Shown here: positions 11,512 through 27,942 of the stretch, piece by piece
How the letters are laid out: each line of letters begins with the position of its first letter
How positions within the stretch are numbered: the first letter of the stretch is position 1
Assembly: GCA_963965975.1 (NCBI GenBank)
Contig: OZ014420.1
Location: 5,668,001-5,732,000, forward strand
Direction of reading: 5' to 3'
DNA length: 64,000 bases
Source of the DNA: Xestospongia bergquistia
Lineage: Eukaryota; Porifera; Demospongiae; Haplosclerida; Petrosiidae
The notes under the pieces: model-generated
What the model saw: only the letters and a program-made list of their open reading frames with translations
Told to the model about the DNA's origin: nothing
The model's database searches: none
Program-made: the position numbers and the translations under genes

Positions 11512-14500
11512 ATGAAGCAAACAGTAAGATCAATATTTTGTTTATTGAGTATCATCTGTTCAGCTCTCTGCAATCATTACTATGTCTTGCCTTCTAACAA
11601 TACTAATGGCTGTGGTGATGACAGATATCCCTGTTACAGTCTCTCCTATTATATTGACAATTTTGAGCTCTACTTTACCAATGACACCATTTTCAATTTC
11701 CTAGAGGGAACTCACATTTTGGAACAGGATGAGCTGATAGAAATTAGTGAGATTAGTAACCTCACTCTACAGGGAATGGGGACTAGGACCCAGGGATTCC
11801 ACGAGACTGTCAAAGAGTCTACAGTTAAGATCACATGTAAACATCAGGCAAGTGGTATTTTAATAATAGACAGTGAGAATGTTGAAATCTCAGGCATTAC
11901 CATAGTTAATTGTGGGGGCTATCTACCTGAATATGCAGTAGCAGATATTATATCTAAAACTGGAGATCAACTCAATTTGTATAACTGGAGTGACATTACT
12001 CTTGTGCTAGCTTTTATAAAGACTAAATCAATCAATTTGGAAAGTATATCAATCCAAAACTCAACTGGTTATGGACTTGTTGGTATTAACGCATTTGACA
12101 TCCATATTAATGGCTCATCATTTGCAGCAAACAATTTAGACAGATATTCAAACTGTAGCGAAGATGTTTGTATAGGAGGTAATGCACTACTGGCTTATAC
12201 AGTCTTTGAAGAGGAATGTAGCAGTGAACACATTACCTACACAACATCAATTACTCATACAAACTTCTCATTTGGTTTCAATACAGGCTCTTACAACCAT
12301 ATATCAGCTAGTGGCTTATCAATATATATGGAACAGGCTACTTTTGGCATTGATGTCTATATAGACTTTACAGTCTTCTTCGGTAATACAGGAATTAAAA
12401 GCAGTAATTTCCGGTATGTTGTTGCGAGTAATGTATTGTACCATTCACTGACAATAAGTAATGCTCTTAGTGCCTATGGTAACGAAATTTACAAACTAAG
12501 GAATGTTAATTATAGGCATGTCTATGGTAGTGGTTTGACAATTTTTCTTGGTCTAAGGAACAAGTATCGAGGTCCTAATTGTTTTAATGCTTCATCTTTG
12601 AACATCCGGAAAGTTCCAGTTCGTATATATAACAGTCGAATTCTCCATAATTTTGCAACATTTGGTACTGGAATATCCATTTATTGCAACCACCCATCTT
12701 CAGAAATGACTTCACAAACTGTTTTGATAAAATCATGTGAGATAAGAAACAACAGTGGGTATGCAGGGGCAGGGTTGCTGTTAACACAAGGGAATGGTTT
12801 AAATTTCAATGTCATCTTCACTAATGTAACAGTAGCTAGAAGTCGATACTTTCATCCACATGACATAAGTACAAGGCATACAAATGTTGAAAGTGCTGTG
12901 TTACTTCGACGAACATTGAACGCAACATTTATTGACTTCAACGTTTTAGATAATCCAACAACTGGCATGATATTAGTGAGTGCCACATTATGCTTTAATG
13001 GTCATTCAATTTACCAAAACAATACAGGGAAAAATGGTGGTGCAATACAAATGTATGGTGACTCTAGTATTGTTTTTTTACCTCCAGTTCATGTATCATT
13101 TGTCAACAACTCTGCTATAAATAAAGGAGGAGCATTGTATGTTAGAGCTATCCCATATATTAAACTGCCTTGTTTCTTTTCCCCTTATGATCCTACTTTA
13201 AACTCAAACAACATAAGTGTTACGTTCTCAGGGAATACAGCAAAACTTGCTGGATCAGTTCTCTATGGAGGGAGTATTGATAGTTGCTATCTATCTTTAC
13301 CATCCATGTTTGTCAGAAGATTTAGACAATTAACCTTAGGAGCACAAGCTTTCGACTATGTAGTCCATATTGAAAATCAACCTGGTGTTTCAGTCATTTC
13401 ATCTGATCCTGAACAAGTTTGTTTTTGTTTTGGAGGACAACCTAATTGTTCTATCAAGTCTTTAAACTTTAGCATATTTCCTGGAGATTCTGAGAATATA
13501 AGTGTTGTAACTGTGGGGCAAAGGTATGGTGTTTCTCCTGGTGTTATTGAGATTGAAGAATGGGATATGTTATTGACGTCCTTAGTTCACAAATCTCTGG
13601 AATCAACGGAGACTGAATGCAAGTACATTCGTTACTACCCAAATGTGAATACATCTGCTCAACTACCAGGTCTTCAATTAGTTCATTTGTTTCTTCCTGG
13701 GGAATTTCCAGATAAATTGCAAATTTTCTTTTATATGAAGTCGTGTCCTTTGGGTTTTCAACTATCACAAACCACAAGAAAATGCACTTGTACTCCTGAA
13801 ATACTTCAAATTCCAAATATTACATGTGACACAGCCACCCAAACATTTTCTCATTCAGGTGATCAATGGTTAGGCTATGAAAATTGTCTCATAGCCCATC
13901 CAAATTGTATTTTTAATTACTGCCGCTCTGGTTATGTCAACTTTACTTTAACTAATCCAGACAATCAATGTGCCCTCAATCGATCTGGCATACTCTGTGG
14001 ACAATGTGCTGAAGGACTCAGTCTCATGTTAGGCTCCAATCAATGTGGACATTGTACTAATAACTACTTAGCTCTTATCATTCTATTTGCTCTAGCTGGT
14101 ATAGCATTGGTAGCTCTTCTTACAAGCTTAAATTTAACAGTATCAACAGGCTCAATTAATGGACTCATATTCTATGCTAACATTGTAAAGATTAACGAGA
14201 CAATTTTCTTTCCAAACACTTCGCCACCAATCCTGAGACAATTCATTTCATGGATCAACTTGGATCTGGGTATATCAGTTTGTTTCTTTGATGGAATGAC
14301 TGCATATGCTAAGATTTGGCTTCAGTTTGCATTTCCTTTCTATCTATGGACTATTGTAGTACTCATCATTTTCCTATCGCACCACTCTTACAAAGTGTCC
14401 AAGTTAATGGGAAGCCATTCTATATCTGTTCTAGCTACTGTCATTCTACTGTCTTTCACTAAATTATTTCGGACATGCATCCTTGTCTTTCAAATTGCAT

Positions 14501-15318
14501 ATTTGGAATGTGGAGGTAATCGTTTATCAGTGTGGGCAGTCGATGCCAATGTACCATACTGGAGTACTCCACATCTTATTATGATTCTGTTTGCCATCTT
14601 TGTAACTGTTTTCTTTATTTTGCCTTACACTTTACTACTTCTCTTCAGTCCACTTATTGAAAGCCATTTCTCTCGTTATCGATGCTGCAAAGGATGGGTT
14701 AAACTTAAACCACTATTTGATGCTTACAATGGTCCTTACAGAGATGGTTATCGTTTCTGGACGGGGCTTCTATTGCTTGTCCGACTTGTACTTGTACAAG
14801 TATTTGCCTTCAACACAGACAATACAACAACTGGTGTTGCTATCATTACAACCACAGCGATTCTGTTTACCATAAGTAACATCTCGTTAGGACTCTACCA
14901 GCACAGGATTAATGATTTACTTGAATGTTGGTTTCTTCTCAATGTGATTGTCATTGCAGCAACAAGTGTCAGTGAGATAACACTCAATGCTGTGTTTGTA
15001 TCTGTAGCAATAGCCTTCTTGACCTTTGTCCTCTTGGTCATATGCCACTTTATGGTAAGAAGTGGATTGTATGCTAAATTACATCCACATCTCATGGAAT
15101 TTTATCGCCAACATATGAAGAAGGAAACTCAGCAGGAACCAACAGATCTGCCATCAATTCAAATTGATTTGTTAGATGATAGACGTACTGAGGTACACGA
15201 AAGCATTGGACTTCATCACCACATTATCTACCGAGACGGCAGTGTTTTTGTATCAAGGAGAAGAGAGACTTTACTGGACAATAACGAACCAAATTACATA
15301 CTCTACAATGACCAATGA
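11512..15318 (+). CDS. Beta-helix ectodomain multi-pass membrane protein 3
   Basis: Intronless 1,268-aa paralogue of the two genes upstream, on the same strand. Start ATG at 11512 begins a clean signal peptide (MKQTVRSIFCLLSIICSALC). The ectodomain again has NDTIFNFLEG, then GKNGGAIQMYGDSS and NKGGALYV solenoid-like blocks and many NxS/T sites. It also has a Cys-rich region with SGILCGQCAEGLSLMLGSNQC. About eight hydrophobic segments follow, with YRFWTGLLLLVRLVL typical of the set. The C-terminal tail is longer than in the paralogues, because about 45 residues are added before VSRRRETLLDNN. In the juxtamembrane and transmembrane part it is closest to paralogue 2, consistent with stepwise tandem duplication. 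Function is not known. Confidence 0.9.
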   Translation: MKQTVRSIFCLLSIICSALCNHYYVLPSNNTNGCGDDRYPCYSLSYYIDNFELYFTNDTIFNFLEGTHILEQDELIEISEISNLTLQGMGTRTQGFHETVKESTVKITCKHQASGILIIDSENVEISGITIVNCGGYLPEYAVADIISKTGDQLNLYNWSDITLVLAFIKTKSINLESISIQNSTGYGLVGINAFDIHINGSSFAANNLDRYSNCSEDVCIGGNALLAYTVFEEECSSEHITYTTSITHTNFSFGFNTGSYNHISASGLSIYMEQATFGIDVYIDFTVFFGNTGIKSSNFRYVVASNVLYHSLTISNALSAYGNEIYKLRNVNYRHVYGSGLTIFLGLRNKYRGPNCFNASSLNIRKVPVRIYNSRILHNFATFGTGISIYCNHPSSEMTSQTVLIKSCEIRNNSGYAGAGLLLTQGNGLNFNVIFTNVTVARSRYFHPHDISTRHTNVESAVLLRRTLNATFIDFNVLDNPTTGMILVSATLCFNGHSIYQNNTGKNGGAIQMYGDSSIVFLPPVHVSFVNNSAINKGGALYVRAIPYIKLPCFFSPYDPTLNSNNISVTFSGNTAKLAGSVLYGGSIDSCYLSLPSMFVRRFRQLTLGAQAFDYVVHIENQPGVSVISSDPEQVCFCFGGQPNCSIKSLNFSIFPGDSENISVVTVGQRYGVSPGVIEIEEWDMLLTSLVHKSLESTETECKYIRYYPNVNTSAQLPGLQLVHLFLPGEFPDKLQIFFYMKSCPLGFQLSQTTRKCTCTPEILQIPNITCDTATQTFSHSGDQWLGYENCLIAHPNCIFNYCRSGYVNFTLTNPDNQCALNRSGILCGQCAEGLSLMLGSNQCGHCTNNYLALIILFALAGIALVALLTSLNLTVSTGSINGLIFYANIVKINETIFFPNTSPPILRQFISWINLDLGISVCFFDGMTAYAKIWLQFAFPFYLWTIVVLIIFLSHHSYKVSKLMGSHSISVLATVILLSFTKLFRTCILVFQIAYLECGGNRLSVWAVDANVPYWSTPHLIMILFAIFVTVFFILPYTLLLLFSPLIESHFSRYRCCKGWVKLKPLFDAYNGPYRDGYRFWTGLLLLVRLVLVQVFAFNTDNTTTGVAIITTTAILFTISNISLGLYQHRINDLLECWFLLNVIVIAATSVSEITLNAVFVSVAIAFLTFVLLVICHFMVRSGLYAKLHPHLMEFYRQHMKKETQQEPTDLPSIQIDLLDDRRTEVHESIGLHHHIIYRDGSVFVSRRRETLLDNNEPNYILYNDQ

Positions 15319-16077
15319 GAAATACTGACAATTTAAAGTAATGTTATTAAAATCTTATCAGCTATTGTCATTAAATGTTTTGGTGCAACTGTGGTAATTA
15401 TGTTTTATTTACTCTTCAATTCATTAAGTGTATTTTGAGTAATTTTATAATCACTATCACGAAGTATGCATAGTTGTCTATATATATACACAAGAAGCAT
15501 TATTAATTAAGTTTATACAAAGATCTCCACTGTTAATTTATGAATTATTTTTAGAGGCTGCCTTGCTGCTATAGCTAGCTTTAGACATAAGTTATACAAA
15601 TGTTAATAAAAAAAATACACATTACAAACAAAACTTGACAATATATATTAGCTACCATGCAGTGAGATGTCCTAAGTGCTGTAACCCTTACCCATGAAGA
15701 GGTGGAAAGGCTTTAATAATATTATATACAATAAAATCCAGTATAACAGATTAGATCATTGTAAGGTTGATCAATGATGTATGTTTGATGGTCCACAATC
15801 AATATACAATTTTTACGCATAATCTCAGTATTGCTGACAAGTGTAAGCAAACTAGTCCAAATCAGATATATTTATCTCTGGGTAGTATAATGCAAATTAG
15901 TACTGTTTACATGTATACACTGCCATCATATAAATACAGTGTTTTACTGTTTAAATATGGCTCATATCATATACTCGGAAAATCAAAGGCAGCCAAGTTG
16001 AAAGCCCCTGATATATCTTGAAGATTTTAACTTTAGGTCACTTGAAGCTGCTATATGTGAACTAGTTTTTGGTATGG
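15319..16077 (+). other. Intergenic stretch downstream of the receptor array
   Basis: AT-rich. An 84-codon plus-strand frame at 15767-16021 has no domain, signal or splice context and is treated as chance. Nothing else was seen. Confidence 0.5.
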
Positions 16078-16079
16078 TA

Positions 16080-16121
<42 letters not shown>
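16078..16121. repeat. (AAT)n microsatellite at the 5' edge of a retroelement
   Basis: About 14 uninterrupted AAT units directly adjoin the first coding bases of the retrotransposon fragment. The same triplet repeat marks the other edge at 17486-17582. Confidence 0.95.
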
Positions 16122-17463
16122 TGCTAGAGATGGTTTTGTGCTTTTGGGTGCCCCAGTTGGTTCAACTACATTCTGTTCCTCACAGGCCTGCAAGAGAGTA
16201 GAAAAGATTCAAAGTGCACTAGACCTACTGCCTGAGTTGGATGATTCACAGATGGAATATGTCTTGTTACGCTCCTGTTTGTCTCTCCCCAAGTTTGTTT
16301 TTATCTTGCGCACATGTCCCCCCTCCTTGATTGAAGATGCTATTCAGAATCTTGACAGAGCTTTGTATGATTCTGTCTCTGAGATTGTTGGTGCTCCGCT
16401 GCCAGATTGGGCTTGGAAAAAAGCAACTCTTCCAGTCTCATTTGGCGGACTGGGTTTTCGTTTGGCAACCTCTCATGCCTCAGCCGCATTCATCAGTTCT
16501 GTTTCGAAATCTGCCCATCTTGTTGCTGAGATCTTGGATCGAAGTCCACCCCCTCCTCCTCATACCAATGATGTACTGCTCCTTCTGACATCAGCTGTAG
16601 ATCATTCTGATTAGTCTTCCATTGAGAATATAGATGTTCCAGTTCATCAGCGCCATCTCAGTAGAATAATTGACCAAGCCAGATTTGAATCTTTCCTTCA
16701 GGAGGCCCCAGATATTCGCTCCAGGGCTCTTGCTTTGTCTTCCTCTATCCGCCATGCAGGTGACTGGTTGAATGTTGTGCCTTGTTCTGCTCTTGGCCTA
16801 CACCTGGTAGATTGGGAGTTTCGTTCCTGCCTAAGGTATTGGCTTGGTTTGCAGATGGTCGAGGAAGGTTCCTCTTGTCCAGTTTGTAACACAGAGGTTG
16901 ACAGTATGGGTGATCACCTTCTTACCTGTAGAGGTAATGGGGACATGATTCGTCGGCATGACAGCCTGCGTGATGTCATTTTTTCTACTGCACAGTCTGC
17001 TGCCTTGGCCCCTAAGAAAGAAGTCCCCTCCCTTGTTCCTGGTTCCAGTAGTCGCCCTGCTGATGTTTTTCTCCCTTGTTGGAAACATGGTCGTTCTGCT
17101 GCTCTTGATGTTACTGTAGTCTCGCCTGTCCAGCAACTTACCATCAATAATGCTGCTGTCATTCAAGGTTATGCTATTTCTGTGGCAGAGGAGCGTAAAC
17201 GTCGCTTGCATGATAACGATTGCCATCAAGCTGGAATCTCCTTCATCCCATTGGTGGTTGAGTCATTTGGGGGCTGGAGCAGGGAAGCTGCTAATGTAAT
17301 TAAAGAAGTTGGAAAGCTTCGAGCCCATCGTCTCGGTTTGCCCCCCTCTCACTCCATCTCCCATTTGTTCCAACAGCTGTCCATCACTTTATGGCGAGGC
17401 AATGCCGGTATATGGGCCTCAAGAGTGCCCATTCAGTTACCATCGGAGGATGGTATCATATGA
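16122..17463 (+). mobile_element. 5'-truncated non-LTR retrotransposon with RLE-type endonuclease domain
   Basis: One frame runs from the (AAT)n boundary to a stop at 17461-17463 and is interrupted only by a single TAG at 16612-16614. The first part (FVLLGAPVGS, then ALYDSVSEIVGAPLPDW and FGGLGFRLATSHASAAF) matches the segment after the reverse-transcriptase palm in RLE-bearing non-LTR elements. Next comes a CCHC knuckle, CPVCNTEVDSMGDHLLTC. Last is a restriction-like endonuclease signature, RPADVFLP followed by AALDVTVVSP (R-PD...D type), as in the R2/R4/NeSL/CRE group. The RT catalytic palm and everything upstream are missing, as expected for 5' truncation during target-primed reverse transcription. 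The fragment cannot act alone. GC content is visibly higher than in the surroundings. The exact clade is undetermined. Confidence 0.85.
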
Positions 17464-17485
17464 GAACCAATGAACTTATAAAAAC

Positions 17486-17582
<97 letters not shown>
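17486..17582. repeat. (AAT)n microsatellite at the 3' end of the retroelement
   Basis: About 32 AAT units begin roughly 20 bases after the element's stop codon. Position and length fit a simple-repeat 3' tail of a non-LTR element, later expanded. The poly-Ile frame across it is an artefact. Confidence 0.95.
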
Positions 17583-17988
17583 CATAAATAAAGTTTCTTA
17601 AAGTGGACAGAATGTAGGCTGACAATTATTTATTCAAAGCTAAAACTGAAACTATAGCTAAAAGAAATTGAATGGACTACTAAAACTAAATAAATTAAAT
17701 TATTTTATCAAACTAATACAACGATACTACTATACATGATAATAGTAATAACTGTTCCGCTTCCTCTTTGAACTTTAATTAACTTTACCACACCTTTGTA
17801 ATTCCTCTTTGATGTGCCCTGTTTGGTTGTCTTTGTGTCTATATCGTGTAACAAGGTAAGACTTGACTTAATCTGTCTGTATAATGTGTTATAGTCAAAT
17901 AATTATGTCTAGTTTATGTAGATTTATCTAGTGATATGCAAACTTCTTGATTGTTATTCTCTGTAGTATTACATAATAAACTAATACG

Positions 17989-18039
<51 letters not shown>

Positions 18040-18708
18040 GAATTGTCTTTGAAATTTTCCACTCCAACATCTCTGTTACAAGATTATTCTCCTAGGATAC
18101 CTCTATTTTATGGAGGTCCTCAAATGAAAGAGTCATTTCGAATGTTTGAGACCTTTTAACAAAATTGCAATACCATAATAATTATTAATAGATTACAAGA
18201 ATACTCAACAAGCTTGCATCACTACATCAGCCGTTCAAGTTAAATGTATCATATTATATTGTAGTCATTTTGGGGATCGGAAACCAGTCAACAAAAAGGT
18301 GTCCTCAATATAAAAGTTAAATACTATACTACTAGTACATGTGACTAGAATATGTGTCTTGGATATGACAGGATATTCTCATTAAGAGAAGGAACAATTA
18401 CAGCAGCAAATGTTTAAGTGTTTCATTTCTTTCAACACATTATTCAATTTATATTAAACTACTTTATTGATAATATAATTTTATACTTTAAACCATCATA
18501 AGTATATTTCAAAGGTCATAGGAATTGCTATCACAGCAATGATTTAATCTGGCTAGTATAATGTGTGTAGTAACTAGTGCTCCACTATATAAACTACTCC
18601 ATCATTTTGTAAGATTGGATAGCTGAGCAAAGGGCAAATAATAACATGACCACCTCACACACACAAACTACTTTATGATTATTTTTATTTTCTTAGAATA
18701 AGAACATC
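17583..18708 (+). other. Upstream region of the SRCR gene, with (AT)n at 17992-18032
   Basis: No gene was seen. An uninterrupted (AT)n tract of about 40 bases lies at 17992-18032. Just before the SRCR start codon, TTTATTTTCTTAG at 18683-18695 reads like a splice acceptor, so the ATG at 18709 may follow a 5'-UTR intron. Confidence 0.6.
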
Positions 18709-23441
<4,733 letters not shown>

Positions 23442-23666
23442 TGTCTGTTTATATTTATTTGACTTAATAAATTATAGAAAGAATATATGCCCACTTAATT
23501 TTATTCATTCATTTTTAATAAGATTCTTAATTGATTTTTATACACACACAGAGTTGGGATACTTTTGTATATTTTCAGGAAACTACCAATAAAAAACAAT
23601 TGAAAAATACACAAATGTTTCATAAAATGAAACAAAAGAACATAAACTAATAACACACAACAATAA

Positions 23667-26600
23667 TTATAATTCCATTAATATCAAGTGAGGTCTTTTT
23701 GGTAATTCCATATAGCAATGTAGTTCATCATCACTAGAGACATTAATAAATGTGTTATATTCTGCAAAATGGTATACTAAAACCAATCCAGACAATGAAT
23801 GAAGACCACTCTGAGCTTGGATAGCCTCCATGAGGGAATCGATAGTCACTAGAACTGATGCTTTGATGTAAATCAACTGTTCGTCAGGTAGCTGAATAGA
23901 AATGATATTTTGAGGAGTCGGTGTTGTTAATGTTTCTTCTGACATAACATCAATTTCGTAATTGTCTACATTAATCATTCTAATATCTTTAAATCCATCA
24001 GTGCTATCAATTAAAGAGGTTAGAGATTCAAAACTCTCTAAATAGCTTCCCTTACTGTCTTCCAAAGCTTTTAATTGAAACATGATTTCCTTGGGATAAG
24101 CTTTCCACAACACCAGAACTTGATTGTCAATTTGAGGTTCAACAATACATTCTAAAAACGGAGAAAGAAAACCATTTCCACCACTTACTACACAACAGCT
24201 ACCACTTGTAGTGTTCTCTGAGATGTTGATGAGAGAGACAGAAAGAAATGTGATGGACGAGTAAGAATGCATCCATGTAATAAGACTACCTTGATGATAT
24301 ACTAATATGAAGCCAGTAGAAAGACCTACCCATATAGTATCCAGAGCTGGTGTGAAAGCTGTAATGACAGAGTCATAGCTGGTGGCATTATCAGCAATGC
24401 TCACTAAATCTTTAGTGATAAATATATCATATAAATGTTTAGGCACATTCCATGCTCGGATTAGAGTACTTCCAAATTGTACACTGTAAAGAGTATCCTG
24501 AATAGAAGAGAAAAAAAGCTGACCAATGGGTTTGTCTTCATGCTCTGGTGCTTGACATGCAGAGATAAACTCCATTTTTTTAAGATCAAAGAGATAGATG
24601 CAGTTAGAATGTGCAATGCACAACTGGTTCCAAATACTGGATAAACCAGTTATTGGGCTATCAACAATAAACTTGTGTCGAGGTTTAGGGTCATTCTTCT
24701 TCACTGCATAGACATCATCAGGAAAAACAAAGAGAAATCCAGCCTTTGTCCCAACACACACTTCAAAACCGAAATGTTCAATGCACGTTACAACGTTGCC
24801 TTTCATCTTGATGTTGTGCACGAGTTCTTTAGTAGATGCGTTAAATATAGACACACAACCAATATCATCTGGTAACTGTGTAGCTAACCATGCGTGGTCT
24901 CGGCAAATCTGGAAGGCCAGAACCTCAACAGGGTTAATGCTTTTGACCTTGAAAACTTTCACAGCTTTCTTGGTGAAGTTGTACACTCCAAGCCTCAACT
25001 CTGCTTTGTCTTGGTTCAAGGAACATATCCAAGTCTCTGCCTGAATAACGTTTGTAGAGAGAAGAGCGGAATTGACACAGGAGGAGGGTGGTGCATACAG
25101 AGGACTTTGAAGACCTTGAAGAAGCTGTATATCCGTTACCAATTGGACTGGAACTGAAGAGAAACAGCTAATTAATGACTGAAATGATATGGACATTTGC
25201 AAATCCTGGTCTAGTAGTTTCGTTAAGTAATAGGTGATCTTTTGTGTTTCAATATCTGAGAGCGAATAAAGCTGTTTCATGTAATACATCCATGTATCAA
25301 AAAGAGTTTGGTCAGGGTCATTAGAGTCAGGTTGAGGTGTTTGCAATGTTTTCAAACATTTGTCTGCCAATACCAGTGAACAATGAACAGGTGATCGCTC
25401 ATGAAGAGACCAAAATTGTAAGTCTTTGATGCTTGATCTAGGCAACCAAGTAGGTAACTGACTCAAACCTTTAGCTAATTGCACTGCAATGCGATGTAAA
25501 ACTAATCTGCTACTAATAACAGGGTTCTCCGATCGAGAGTCATTGGAATACTTTCCAAGTGGAGGGATTTGGCAGACAAGTATGGCTTCTTTCATATCAA
25601 TACCTAAAGCCAGCAGCTGACCTTCCACATTCGAAAGACAAGGAGTGTTGTAATTGTTCAAAGCTATACTTTTATAACAAAGTTCCTTCAAAGCAGGCTC
25701 AGTTAGCATATGGTACTTTAAGACTAACACTTTTTTGCCTTGATATCGAGCTGTGTACCGACGTACGTAGGATGAGGTTGAAGAAAAGTGATCCAATTGT
25801 TTTAGTTCCAAGTTCAAAGTACCTGTCGTATGAGTTGGCTCAATTGATAACAAAGGTGTCACTACAGAAATCGGTAAGGTGTGCTTATCAGAACAGGTTA
25901 CTGTATAAGTACCTGTTGTAACAGCATACAGACACGATTCTATCGTAAATGTACTAGGCTCATTACTTGAGTTTTGAATGCATGCTGGACATGTAATGAT
26001 GATTGTTCCATTATAATTGAAATATCGCTTAATTAAATCAACCAAATCTTCAAATAACCCTGTACTTTCAGGGGTATATTGAACACTTAGTTCCCAATTC
26101 TTATCACCAGATGATGAACTATTTAACTTGATAGCTATTTTCTGCTCATTCTTCAACCAAATAATCCCATATTTCCAACATATAAATGTCATGTTTTGCT
26201 CCTCATGAAACTGACCTTGTTCATCCACAGTAATTTGAGGAAAAGCTGGAATAACATCATTGAGTACAGCTGCTAAAAACTTGAGCCACACCTCAATATT
26301 TAAGGAACTTTTAAAATGGTATGTTTGGCAGTGAGGAAAGTGTATCGAATTGACAACTAACTTCATTTCAATCGGCAGCTGGTTACGAAGCAATGCAGGA
26401 ACCATAAACCAGTCTCCTTCAGACTTAAATTGTACTAACAACCTAAAATGTACCATCACTGCTATCAACTGACGAACAAAATTGTAACGAATTTGTTGTC
26501 CTTCTTCGTTGTCATCTTGGTTGGCTATTGTGTCATGTCCTAAAATCTTCTGTAGACCCAGGTAATGATACAAACCAGGATGGTTGTGATCTACCTGGGC

Positions 26601-27891
26601 AAAAATGGTCTTCAGCTGACAGTACAACCAGTGTGGATCCATGAAGTAACTATCTTCTAAGATACTGTGTATTGGAGAGATTTTTGAGGGCTCTCTTTTT
26701 TGAAAATGAAGCAAACAACCAACTTGGTTTAAAAAATCAGTAATAGTTTCTAATTCTGTGTGACTACGTACTTCAGCATCTTTCATATTGGATACGATCT
26801 CTTCCATGTGTTCGTAATTAATTATTGAAGGACGTGTACCTTTCTGTGCATGTCGATGGTACTCTTCGATCTCTCCTTTGAGTCCCAGAGCTGACAAGGG
26901 AATTCTTCGTCCCATAAATGGTTGTCCATCATGACACCGAAAGGATCCAACCATGTGAAAAATAGCTTGGCGGACTTGATCGATATTATAAGGATCATCA
27001 ATCAATGACACTGGTAATAACAGTGGATTTGCTAATACAAGTTGTTGGTTGGTAAATTGTGATGTCATTTGTACAAGAGATGCAGTGACATTCTGTAAAA
27101 TTCTATCTTGTTCTCCCTTCTCAAGGAGGTCATAGTGGGTTCCAACAAAGAGGACACAAGAAGGCAGTCCTCGTCTACCAATGGCATTAATTCTTTGCCT
27201 CAATTCATCTAACTCATTCTCAAATTTAGCAAGATTTAAAACCACAATATACACAGCATATGGAGTATAAAACACTTCTTCAATGGCTGCACCCATTTCC
27301 TGATGACTATACCCAGCAATATCCCAGATAATGAACTCATATTCATGGCTAGTACTTGACAATCGATAGACCCAATTTGAAGTAGAAATTCCACTTGCAT
27401 GAAGATATCTGGGTGTGTGGGTGTGTCCTTGAAGGTGAGCAACCAGGCTGGACTTGCCCGTACCGGGAGAGCCAGTGACAATGAGTTTCATTTCATAGAA
27501 CTTGCGTGTATTATCAATTTGTGTCTGCAAATACTTTATAGTCCCTCTAGTGTTAGTTCCTTTAATGTCAGAATTGAGAAGAGGCAAACCTTCTATTCTC
27601 AAGTCCTGCAATGACTCTAAGGTAGCTAACCAAGGTGGCAGAATTTTGATGTCTCTATTGGAGCTGACATTAAGGTACTTCAAGTTTGGAAAGTTTTGAA
27701 TGACATACGGGACATTTTTTAAATGGTTGTTGCTCAAATCTAATCGAGTGAGTTCATATTGTTGGTGGTCTGCTATAGGGAGATTGGGCAAATAGTTATT
27801 GGAGAGATTGAGTGATTGAAGATTGGGAAGCTGCAGGAGCACAGGATGAATATCAGTAATACAGTTAGTGCTGAGATCTAGAACACAAAGC

Positions 27892-27942
<51 letters not shown>

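Noticed and set aside
3008-15318. Bacterial polymorphic outer-membrane protein or pectate lyase
   Set aside because: The GGG-rich solenoid blocks look similar, but the proteins have eukaryotic signal peptides, dense NxS/T sites and about eight helices; codon use and neighbours are animal.
15767-16021. 84-codon plus-strand frame
   Set aside because: No domain, no splice context and ordinary AT-rich composition.
16698-17229. Minus-strand frames over the retroelement
   Set aside because: Antisense shadows of the endonuclease-domain frame, which has recognisable motifs.
17391-17591. Frame ending in poly-isoleucine
   Set aside because: Translation of the (AAT)n microsatellite.
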